From the NCBI GenBank assembly GCA_903891375.1, contig CAITEL010000197.1, positions 1 through 5,669 of the forward strand: a stretch of DNA of 5,669 nucleotides, read 5' to 3'. The notes below the pieces were generated by a model that saw nothing but the letters and a program-made list of their open reading frames with translations, was not told the DNA's origin and ran no database searches. Positions 1 to 5,011 of the stretch are shown here, one piece after another. The translations under genes and the position numbers were made by a program. Source of the stretch: an uncultured Neisseriaceae bacterium. Lineage in GTDB: Bacteria > Pseudomonadota > Gammaproteobacteria > Burkholderiales > UBA11063. Position 1 is the stretch's first letter, and every line of letters starts with the position of its first letter.

Positions 1-127
1 TGCTTGTAGATTAGACCACCGGTGACGGTTGGACAATTTTAGGACAAACCACCTAGTTTAACAATGTAAGTGCGACTTAACCTCAAAATTTTGAGGTGAC
101 AGAGATGCCACTTTTTTACACGCAAAT
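1..127. repeat. 127-bp direct repeat, copy 1
   Basis: This block recurs base for base at 957-1083, in the same orientation and offset by 956 bp. It holds a perfect 16-bp palindrome at 81-96 (CCTCAAAATTTTGAGG), a CACCGGTG palindrome at 17-24, and two spaced GGACAA motifs near 31-48. Its first part is more GC-rich than the surroundings, which suggests separate origin. It starts at the window edge, so it may extend further left. It is probably a fragment or end of a mobile element or a dispersed genomic repeat; I cannot name the family. Confidence 0.93.
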
Positions 128-334
128 GATTATATTGTATTATTGTTAAGGCGTAATTATAACAACTTCACAAAAATAAATAAACCATTCGATCGCTTGT
201 TTTAAGTTAGCAAATTACTAAATAAATTAAAATCTAATAACATAATTATATCCTTTTACACGGAAGTGTAATAAAATAAGCTTATTGATTAGAGCTCCCC
301 CCCCTAGATATGTGGTAAAACACATTATAATGTG
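128..334. other. AT-rich intergenic stretch with small palindromes
   Basis: No convincing gene lies here. There is a 6-bp stem with a GGAA loop at 256-271 (TTACAC/GTGTAA), a 12-bp perfect palindrome at 275-286 (AATAAGCTTATT), and an uninterrupted run of eight C at 297-304, which stands out in such AT-rich DNA. The stretch lies downstream of the minus-strand secreted-protein gene and upstream of nothing identifiable on the plus strand. Confidence 0.6.
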
Positions 335-336
335 TT
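319..336 (-). terminator. Palindrome overlapping the stop codon, possible weak terminator
   Basis: An 18-bp perfect palindrome (AACACATTATAATGTGTT) overlaps the TAA stop of the secreted-protein gene. Read on the minus strand, it can fold as a 7-bp stem with a TATA loop and is followed by a short T run (GTGTTTTACC). The stem is AT-rich and the T tract short, so it would be a weak intrinsic terminator at best. It could instead be a protein-binding palindrome. Confidence 0.35.
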
Positions 337-931
337 ATTGTAGAGGTAAGATGTCTACCTCTGCTGCCAACTGATTCACAGGCCATTTATGATCAACAAC
401 TTGTATATTACAGTCTCCAGTTTTCCTATCACAATTACTATAATAGCTGTCGTCATCATTGATGTGCTGAGCGTTCATATACGCATGTATATTGTCATTA
501 GTATTCGGTTCCACATAAGTAAATAATTCTGGATAAAAAAGCTGATCATTCTTCTCAATGACCATATTCACTTTATAAATGAAAGATCCAATGTACTTGT
601 CCTTTTCATCATGAATATCAAATGATTGTTGCATAATTTGTGACTTCGGACACAAGGGCAGCGAATAATCAAAACATCCTGCATCTACTTTTAACCACCC
701 ATTATCTTTTAACTCCACTGTGGCATTGGGTGGGATGTGTAAGGAATGCGGTACATAATTAACATTTCTATCATTTGTGTCAGAGCCATTCGTGACTATA
801 ATACCCGCAGCTATTTTGTTAACAAACTTAATATTTATTTCTTGATCTGAACCAGCAACTGCATAATTTACCATAGTCATAAAAGCGACAATTATAGATA
901 AATAAGTTTTCGTTTTCGTACATAGAATCAT
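335..931 (-). CDS. Secreted protein of unknown function, 198 aa
   Basis: I do not recognise this protein. The N-terminus looks like a Sec signal peptide: a short lysine-containing start (residues 1-8), a hydrophobic core (about 10-25), and a probable cleavage after AVA at 26/27. The mature part, about 172 residues, is polar and looks rich in beta strands. It has exactly four cysteines in two close pairs, C86/C94 and C167/C174, as expected for two local disulfides formed in the periplasm or outside the cell. There is no lipobox and no later membrane segment. The ATG at 931 has a good ribosome binding site (TAAGGA at 938-943, 6-nt spacer), so the start is well supported and the gene looks intact. 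It stands alone between two 127-bp direct repeats, which makes horizontal arrival or easy loss plausible. Any role, such as effector or surface protein, would be a guess. Confidence 0.8.
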   Translation of the reverse strand: MILCTKTKTYLSIIVAFMTMVNYAVAGSDQEINIKFVNKIAAGIIVTNGSDTNDRNVNYVPHSLHIPPNATVELKDNGWLKVDAGCFDYSLPLCPKSQIMQQSFDIHDEKDKYIGSFIYKVNMVIEKNDQLFYPELFTYVEPNTNDNIHAYMNAQHINDDDSYYSNCDRKTGDCNIQVVDHKWPVNQLAAEVDILPLQ

Positions 932-956
932 TTTTTTTCCTTATTTTAAAAATATT

Positions 957-1083
957 TGCTTGTAGATTAGACCACCGGTGACGGTTGGACAATTTTAGGA
1001 CAAACCACCTAGTTTAACAATGTAAGTGCGACTTAACCTCAAAATTTTGAGGTGACAGAGATGCCACTTTTTTACACGCAAAT
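957..1083. repeat. 127-bp direct repeat, copy 2
   Basis: This is identical at all 127 positions to 1-127, in the same orientation. The 16-bp palindrome is at 1037-1052. It lies just upstream of the secreted-protein gene (start at 931), so any promoter of that gene must lie in or next to it. Its right edge falls exactly at the left inverted repeat of the IS3-family element: the identity ends at 1083 and the element starts at about 1085. Confidence 0.93.
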
Positions 1084-1111
1084 ATGCTGGGGGGATTTTC
1101 CTGAACCAGTA
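1083..1111 (+). repeat. Left terminal inverted repeat of the IS
   Basis: This 29-bp end pairs with 2681-2709. The outer 8 bases and inner 11 bases are identical and the central 10 are diverged, giving 21 of 29 matches. A conserved subterminal block follows at 1122-1137, ten bases further in than its partner at the right end. Confidence 0.85.
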
Positions 1112-1472
1112 AATGGTGTTTTGAAGACATAATTTAAAAGTAAAAATTATTCTTTTTTAAATTATTCGATATTATATCACACCAACCAATAAATATGTAA
1201 TTATTTTTATCTTTATTTTATGTGCCACTTACTCCTTCCTTGTTTTTGCTCTAAATTGCCCTAAAAAATAACCCAAAAATTTATTATTATGACCTAAAAC
1301 TCAAACTACACACATTTTGTGACAAGATTCTGTGTGATTAGCGGAAATAAGTTGTTAATAACTTGTGGTAAATGGCTTCATTTTCCATCAGGTTATTAAC
1401 AACTTATTCTGCGATTTTATTTTCTCAAAAATAAAAAATCCACATAATCTTGTTAGCACGAATGATTGATAT
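1112..1472. other. Non-coding IS segment between orfB and left end
   Basis: These 361 bp lie between the stop of orfB and the left inverted repeat, where IS3 elements usually have only a few tens of bases. No open frame longer than about 15 codons with a plausible start was found. The notable content is a nested inverted repeat at 1322-1453; the part at 1138-1321 is featureless AT-rich DNA. It may be a small element inserted into the IS, or flanking DNA captured when an end was rearranged. Confidence 0.6.
1322..1453. repeat. Nested inverted repeat with a 29-pair hairpin
   Basis: The inner hairpin spans 1346-1408. A perfect 17-bp stem (1346-1362 with 1392-1408) continues as three pairs including one G-T, a one-base bulge at 1388, and nine positions with a single T-T mismatch, closed by a GCTT loop at 1375-1378. 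An outer pair of 13-base arms (1322-1334 and 1441-1453, 12 of 13 complementary) encloses it. The arms are too AT-rich and lack the U tract of an ordinary terminator. It resembles a small palindromic repeat or MITE, or a structured RNA made from the IS transcript; the sequence alone does not decide. Confidence 0.8.
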
Positions 1473-2300
1473 TCATTGGTTATTCATGCCATTTTTATTA
1501 TAGTATACCCAAGCAGGTGGTATTCCACCTAAACTTTGATGTGGTCTTTTTGTGTTATAAAACTCCAAATAAATTTTTAATAATGCTCTGCATTCACTAA
1601 CTAATTCAAAGTCATTTAAATAAATACAGTCGTATTTGATTGTACGCCATAGTCTTTCTATAAAAATGTTATCTGCCCAACGTCCACGACCATCCATGCT
1701 AATTTTTACGCCATTATCCCTTAAACAGTCTGTGAATATGTTTGATGTATATTGCGACCCCTGATCTGTATTAAAAATTTCACATGTGCCATATTGATCA
1801 AATGTGCTTGAGAGTAAATCAACACAATGGATTGCCTCCATATCAATATTGAGCGACCAACTTAACACATAGCGACTATACCAATCTATTATGGCACTTA
1901 AATAGATAAAGCCTCTTTTCAATGGGATATAAGTTATATCCGTACTCCACACCTGATTAACAGCATTAACCTCCAACCCACGTAATAAATATGGGTATTT
2001 CTTATGTGTTGGATTACTCACGGTTACTTTGGGTTCTTGATATATCGCGCGTATTTGCAACTTATTGTAAAGATTGCGCATTTTATCTCTACTTATTTCA
2101 TAATTGTGTTCATTGCGCAAATAACTGCACATACTTCTAGTTCCAAATGTTGGGTAGTCAGTATATACCTTATCGACTAGCTTCAGTAATACCAAGGTTT
2201 CTTCCGATATCAAAGCCGGTTTATAATAATAACTAGACTTACTAATACCCAAAAGTTCGAGTTGTCGATTAACGCTAATATCAGTGATAGTTGATTCCAC
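1473..2300 (-). CDS. IS3-family transposase OrfB (DDE integrase)
   Basis: This is the catalytic transposase half, 275 aa. An HTH_21-type region at about residues 35-90 (GTRSMCSYLR...) precedes the rve integrase core from about 110 to 265. The DDE triad is visible: D121 in WSTDITYI, D179 in NTDQGSQYT, and E215 in FIERLW. The 35 residues between the second D and the E match the family's D(35)E spacing. The C-terminal motif YNTKRPHQSLGG..P is also intact, so the enzyme looks active. It starts at GTG 2300 with a strong AGGAG seven bases upstream. The same frame continues upstream of the GTG (LPCSLAHRRSIVES, a normal family sequence), so the protein is probably also made as an OrfAB fusion from the A9 run. 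The GRGR-WADN segment has a tryptophan where a smaller residue is common. Confidence 0.96.
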   Translation of the reverse strand: MESTITDISVNRQLELLGISKSSYYYKPALISEETLVLLKLVDKVYTDYPTFGTRSMCSYLRNEHNYEISRDKMRNLYNKLQIRAIYQEPKVTVSNPTHKKYPYLLRGLEVNAVNQVWSTDITYIPLKRGFIYLSAIIDWYSRYVLSWSLNIDMEAIHCVDLLSSTFDQYGTCEIFNTDQGSQYTSNIFTDCLRDNGVKISMDGRGRWADNIFIERLWRTIKYDCIYLNDFELVSECRALLKIYLEFYNTKRPHQSLGGIPPAWVYYNKNGMNNQ

Positions 2301-2307
2301 AATGCTT

Positions 2308-2312
2308 CTCCT
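2308..2312 (-). promoter_or_regulatory. Ribosome binding site for orfB GTG start
   Basis: AGGAG on the minus strand lies seven bases before the GTG at 2300 and overlaps the end of orfA. It supports separate translation of OrfB by termination and re-initiation, in addition to any fusion product. Confidence 0.7.
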
Positions 2313-2601
2313 ATGCGCCAGAGAACAAGGCAGATTTTTTTTTCAACCACTCAAGTTCTACTTTGAGTTGGCCTATTTGTCTATACAGTTCGTCAGTCAA
2401 TTCTTGATCTTGCATTACCACTTTCGTATTGTCTTTGAATCCACTTATAATTGATTCTCGTGCAATGGTTTTCCATCTGTTTATTTGTGTTGAATGTACA
2501 TGAAATTTGGAAGATATTTCATTTAAAGTTATATTGCCACGTAATGCCTCTATGGCTACTTTAGCCTTATCTTCTGCTGTGTATTTTTTCTTTACTGACA
2601 T
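2311..2601 (-). CDS. IS3-family transposase OrfA (HTH protein)
   Basis: This is the DNA-binding half, 96 aa from the preferred start (MSVKKKYT...). Residues about 20-45 (ITLNEISSKFHVHSTQINRWK region) form the helix-turn-helix that recognises the IS ends. Residues about 66-90 form a short leucine-zipper-like helix ending in LKKKSALFSGA. The ATG at 2601 has GAAAGG nine bases upstream. An in-frame ATG at 2664 is open but lacks this site and would add 21 atypical residues. The frame ends with TAG at 2311-2313, ten bases before orfB, and OrfB is in the +1 frame relative to OrfA. Three lysine codons near the end form an A9 run (2335-2343) where the frame can change. Confidence 0.93.
   Translation of the reverse strand: MSVKKKYTAEDKAKVAIEALRGNITLNEISSKFHVHSTQINRWKTIARESIISGFKDNTKVVMQDQELTDELYRQIGQLKVELEWLKKKSALFSGA
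2335..2343 (-). promoter_or_regulatory. A9 slippage tract at the orfA/orfB junction
   Basis: On the minus strand orfA reads TTG AAA AAA AAA TCT. The orfB frame has a TGA immediately before the A run and is open from there on, so the switch has to happen between this point and the orfA stop. Losing one A, for example by polymerase slippage, joins the frames to read LKKNLPCSLAHRR..., a natural OrfAB fusion. Ribosomal slippage would need a net +1 or -2 shift, not the -1 typical of IS3 elements. Confidence 0.6.
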
Positions 2602-2620
2602 AAATTTGAACCTTTCATAA

Positions 2621-2649
2621 ATAATATAGTTTTTAATGTTTGAATTTAA
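2621..2649 (-). promoter_or_regulatory. Candidate promoter for the IS orfA
   Basis: On the minus strand, TTAAAT (2644-2649) lies 17 bp before TATTAT (2621-2626), with the orfA ATG at 2601. The -10 box is good and the -35 box weak. In DNA this AT-rich, chance matches are common. Confidence 0.3.
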
Positions 2650-2680
2650 ACCCAATTTTAACATTAAATTATATCTTCAC

Positions 2681-2709
2681 TACTGGTTCAGTTTTTGCCT
2701 ACCAGCATA
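2681..2709 (-). repeat. Right terminal inverted repeat of the IS
   Basis: This 29-bp partner of 1083-1111 lies about 80 bp upstream of the orfA start, a normal distance for the 5' end of an IS3-family element. A subterminal block at 2664-2679 repeats the one at 1122-1137 with one mismatch. Confidence 0.87.
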
Positions 2710-2728
2710 GTTTATTATCAAATAAACG

Positions 2729-2748
2729 CTCATTATCTAGAAAATGAG
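2729..2748. promoter_or_regulatory. 20-bp near-palindrome upstream of oppA
   Basis: CTCATTATCT / AGAAAATGAG pair at 9 of 10 positions. It sits between the IS end and the candidate oppA -35 box, where an operator or activator site would be expected. No known regulator motif was recognised. Confidence 0.4.
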
Positions 2749-2755
2749 ATGTGTT

Positions 2756-2784
2756 TTCACTAAAATGGTGTAAAATCATCTATT
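2756..2784 (+). promoter_or_regulatory. Candidate sigma-70 promoter of oppA
   Basis: TTCACT (2756-2761), a 17-bp spacer and TCTATT (2779-2784) each match 4 of 6 consensus positions. Transcription would start about 25 bases before the ATG at 2817. It lies outside the IS, so the insertion leaves it intact. Confidence 0.35.
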
Positions 2785-2806
2785 CGGATTAATTATTGTT
2801 TATAAT

Positions 2807-2811
2807 GAGGG
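2807..2811 (+). promoter_or_regulatory. Ribosome binding site fixing the oppA start
   Basis: GAGGG lies five bases before ATG 2817. This favours that start over the in-frame TTG at 2796 and the ATG at 2805, neither of which has a suitable site. Confidence 0.75.
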
Positions 2812-2816
2812 TTTTG

Positions 2817-4427
2817 ATGAAAAGAATCTATATACTTGTGGCTATGTTACTTATTTCTGTTTTAGCTTGTTCAAATAAACAGCATCAAACAAATAATAAA
2901 AACACATTAAGGGTTGATATTGGGATGGAGCCTCCTACACTTGACCCTGCTAAAGCAGAGGATGCTTATGCATTTAGGGTGATAAATGATTTATTTGCTG
3001 GGTTAGTTGATTTCGATCAAGCAAATAAACTGATCCCAGGAATGGCAGAGAGCTGGGATGTATCTACTGATGGTAAAACATATACGTTTCATCTACGCAA
3101 AAATTTAAAATTTTCGGATGGTTCGCCAATTACGGCTAAAGATTTTGTCTATTCGTGGCAACGATTGGTGGATCCTAAGACTGCATCTCCATACGGTTTT
3201 TTATTAAAAAGCGTGCTAAATGCACAAAATATAATGAATAGTAAGCTACCACCAAGTCAATTGGGTGTTATCGCACCGAATGATAATACTTTTGTTGTAA
3301 CACTAACTTACCCGAATAACTCTTTTTTATCTTATATAACAGTTCCAGATGTATTTGTTGTTTCACGACGAGTTATTGAGAAATATGGCAATAGTTGGAC
3401 CGACCCAAAGAATATAGTTACTTCTGGGGCGTATAAACTAAAAGAGCATGTGATAAACGGGCACATTTTAGTAGAAAAAAATCCAAATTATTATGATGCT
3501 GGCAAAGTTAGTATTGCTAATGTGATATATTTTCCTTATACGGATGTAAATGTTTCATTGTCTAATTTTAAAACAGGTGCAGAGGATACCTCGTGGCAAA
3601 ATGTACCAATTGATCAATATGCTGATTTAAAAAGTACGTATGCAAGAGAGTTACATACAGTGCAGTGGGAACGTTTAGAATATTTAGTTTATAATATGAA
3701 ACTACCTAAATATGCAAAAAACGAAAAGTTAAGAGAGGCTTTGTCGATGGCAATCGATAGAAATGTTTTAGTAACAGATATTCTGAAGTCTGGGCAAATT
3801 CCTTTATATTCTGTTGTAACACCTACAGTTGAAGCTGGTGGTTATGCAAGTGTTAAGTATTCTTGGTCAACATGGTCACATGAAAAGAGAATTGCTCGGG
3901 CGAAAGAATTATATCGTGAAGCTGGTTATAGTGAGAAGAATCCATTGCTTATTACTCTAAAATATAAAACGAATGATTTATATAGAAAGGTTGCAGTCGC
4001 AGTTGCTTCAATGTGGAGTAGCGAATTAGGAGTAAATGTCACTATGCAAAATGTAGAATGGAAGACGTTAATTCAATCATTGCATAATGGTGACTATGAT
4101 ATTTCTTTTGCTGGTTGGGGAGCTGATTATAATTCAATTACCACGTATACGCCATTATATATTTGTGGTAATCCAAATAATTATGCGCATTATTGTAATC
4201 AAAAATATGATAAACTAATTAATGAGGCAGATATTACGACAAATAAACAACAACAAGAGTTATTATATAAGCAGGCATTAAATATAGTATTAAATGATTA
4301 TCCTACTATTCCATTATTTGAACCAAGTCACCAACGTTTAGTTAGTGATAGAGTCCAAAACTATCGAATTGAGGAAAACTATTTAGATAACGTACAGTCG
4401 AAATGGATGAATCTTAATCAAAATTAA
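2817..4427 (+). CDS. oppA: Oligopeptide ABC transporter substrate-binding lipoprotein OppA
   Basis: This is a family 5 extracellular solute-binding protein (SBP_bac_5), 536 aa from ATG 2817, the normal length for OppA. It captures oligopeptides outside the inner membrane and hands them to an OppBCDF importer. Residues 1-17 are a short lipoprotein signal (KRIYILVAMLLISVLA) and C18 in SVLAC is the likely lipidated cysteine. Family landmarks follow: LRVDIGMEPPTLDP (about 31-44), AESW..STDGKTYTFHLRKNLKFSDG (about 77-102), DFVYSWQRLVDP (about 109-120), REALSMAIDRN (about 306-316), and GWGADYN (about 433-439) near the peptide pocket. C450 and C460 could form a disulfide. The frame is intact. No oppB, C, D or F follows, so it is an orphan binding protein here and must share a permease encoded elsewhere. 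It could prefer other peptides, for example murein peptides; the sequence does not settle the ligand. Confidence 0.93.
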   Translation: MKRIYILVAMLLISVLACSNKQHQTNNKNTLRVDIGMEPPTLDPAKAEDAYAFRVINDLFAGLVDFDQANKLIPGMAESWDVSTDGKTYTFHLRKNLKFSDGSPITAKDFVYSWQRLVDPKTASPYGFLLKSVLNAQNIMNSKLPPSQLGVIAPNDNTFVVTLTYPNNSFLSYITVPDVFVVSRRVIEKYGNSWTDPKNIVTSGAYKLKEHVINGHILVEKNPNYYDAGKVSIANVIYFPYTDVNVSLSNFKTGAEDTSWQNVPIDQYADLKSTYARELHTVQWERLEYLVYNMKLPKYAKNEKLREALSMAIDRNVLVTDILKSGQIPLYSVVTPTVEAGGYASVKYSWSTWSHEKRIARAKELYREAGYSEKNPLLITLKYKTNDLYRKVAVAVASMWSSELGVNVTMQNVEWKTLIQSLHNGDYDISFAGWGADYNSITTYTPLYICGNPNNYAHYCNQKYDKLINEADITTNKQQQELLYKQALNIVLNDYPTIPLFEPSHQRLVSDRVQNYRIEENYLDNVQSKWMNLNQN

Positions 4428-4430
4428 TAA

Positions 4431-4927
4431 AGGAGCATAAAATTACCTAAAATCAGTAGTATAGCTAATACCATTGCACCTGCACTAAACTATAAGCAAG
4501 AGTTAGAATTAACACGTTAGAATTAACACCATTAGATAAAACAAGTAATATTTTAATTGAGAGCACCAATCAGACGATCAAATTAGTTCTAGCTGGTAAT
4601 ATGCAAAATTACGAGTGGACGATAAACGGACAAAAATGGCCAGATGTTACACCTATAAAGGTTAGCATGGGTAATTATGTGCTTGCAGATATTGTTAATA
4701 ATTCGATGATGTCACATCCTATGCATTTGCATGGTTATAAATTTAAAGTCTTAGAAATTAATGGACAGCATATTAAAGACGGTGCAATTCAAGATACAAT
4801 ATTAGTAATGCCACATACTAGTGTAAAAGTTGTATTTATTGCGGATAATCCTGGTAAATGGTTTTTCCATTGCCATTCTTTATATCACATGCATAGTGGG
4901 ATGATGGCATATATTCAAACGTATTGA
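4431..4927 (+). pseudogene. 3' remnant of a multicopper oxidase gene, frameshifted
   Basis: Only the last cupredoxin domain of a multicopper oxidase (laccase/CopA/CueO-like, usually about 450-600 aa) remains. The longest ATG frame (4601-4927, 108 aa) carries HPMHLHG at 39-45 and HCHSLYHMHSGM at 90-101. These supply the type-1 His/Cys/His, the type-3 histidines and the axial Met ten residues after the Cys. The family sequence starts before this ATG: the same frame back to 4496 reads STNQTIKLVLAGN just ahead of it. A 14-bp tandem duplication (4502-4529) breaks the frame. Removing one copy joins it to an open frame from 4431 (KLPKISSIANTIAPALNYKQ...ELTPLDKTSN), giving 160 codons. The N-terminal domains with the other copper-ligand motifs (HWHG, HSH) are absent, so no copper trinuclear centre can form. 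The gene begins right after oppA without a start codon, which points to a deletion. Confidence 0.9.
4502..4529 (+). repeat. 14-bp perfect tandem duplication
   Basis: GTTAGAATTAACAC occurs twice back to back (4502-4515, 4516-4529). In the upstream frame it brings in a TAG at 4518-4520 and shifts the downstream MCO frame. It looks like a replication-slippage scar. Confidence 0.97.
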
Positions 4928-4968
4928 TGCACGCATTCATATTCGGTTACCCTACGAGACTAAAATTT

Positions 4969-4998
4969 AAAAAGCGCCTACAGATAAATAGGCGTTTT
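4969..4998. terminator. Bidirectional intrinsic terminator between convergent genes
   Basis: CGCCTA (4975-4980) pairs with TAGGCG (4989-4994) around an 8-base loop, and the stem extends through one G-T pair into A/T pairs. Read on the minus strand it ends in CGCTTTTTAAATTT, a good U tract for the phasin gene. Read on the plus strand it ends in GCGTTTTC, adequate for the oppA/MCO-remnant transcript. Confidence 0.85.
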
Positions 4999-5011
4999 CA
5001 AAATAAACGAA

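Larger units (their letters stand above)
1085..2707 (-). mobile_element. IS3-family insertion sequence, about 1.62 kb
   Basis: The element is defined by orfA and orfB on the minus strand and by terminal inverted repeats at 1083-1111 and 2681-2709. Both ends read TATGCTGG, then ten mostly different bases, then CTGAACCAGTA. Further inside, 1122-1137 matches the complement of 2664-2679 at 15 of 16 positions. TG...CA ends, as is usual in the family, put the element at 1085-2707. Both flanks then begin with TA, which could be a 2-bp target duplication or simply an extension of the inverted repeat; no clear 3-5 bp duplication is seen. At 1.62 kb it is longer than most IS3 members (about 1.2-1.5 kb). 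The excess is the non-coding stretch downstream of orfB. Confidence 0.85.

Noticed and set aside
1..1083. CRISPR or toxin-antitoxin locus around the direct repeats
   Set aside because: There are only two long repeats about 830 bp apart with a single gene between them; no spacers, cas genes or partner gene are present.
1322..1460. Replication origin with DnaA boxes
   Set aside because: TGTGGTAAA and AATCCACAT only loosely resemble DnaA boxes (two or more mismatches), and no origin-linked gene is nearby.
2311..2343. Classical -1 ribosomal frameshift between orfA and orfB
   Set aside because: The -1 frame after the A run does not read into OrfB; the coordinates require +1 or -2.
2602..2664. 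Longer orfA start at ATG 2664
   Set aside because: The added 21 residues do not look like the family N-terminus, and GAAAGG is placed correctly for ATG 2601.
1085..2707. Clear 3-5 bp target-site duplication for the IS
   Set aside because: Left ATA and right TAG do not match; only the ambiguous TA is shared.
2796..2816. Longer oppA start at TTG 2796 or ATG 2805
   Set aside because: Neither has a ribosome binding site, and ATG 2817 has GAGGG at good spacing and gives a compact lipoprotein signal.
4601..4927. A genuine small single-domain cupredoxin gene
   Set aside because: No ribosome site precedes ATG 4601, and multicopper-oxidase sequence continues upstream of it in the same frame and, across the duplication, in another frame.
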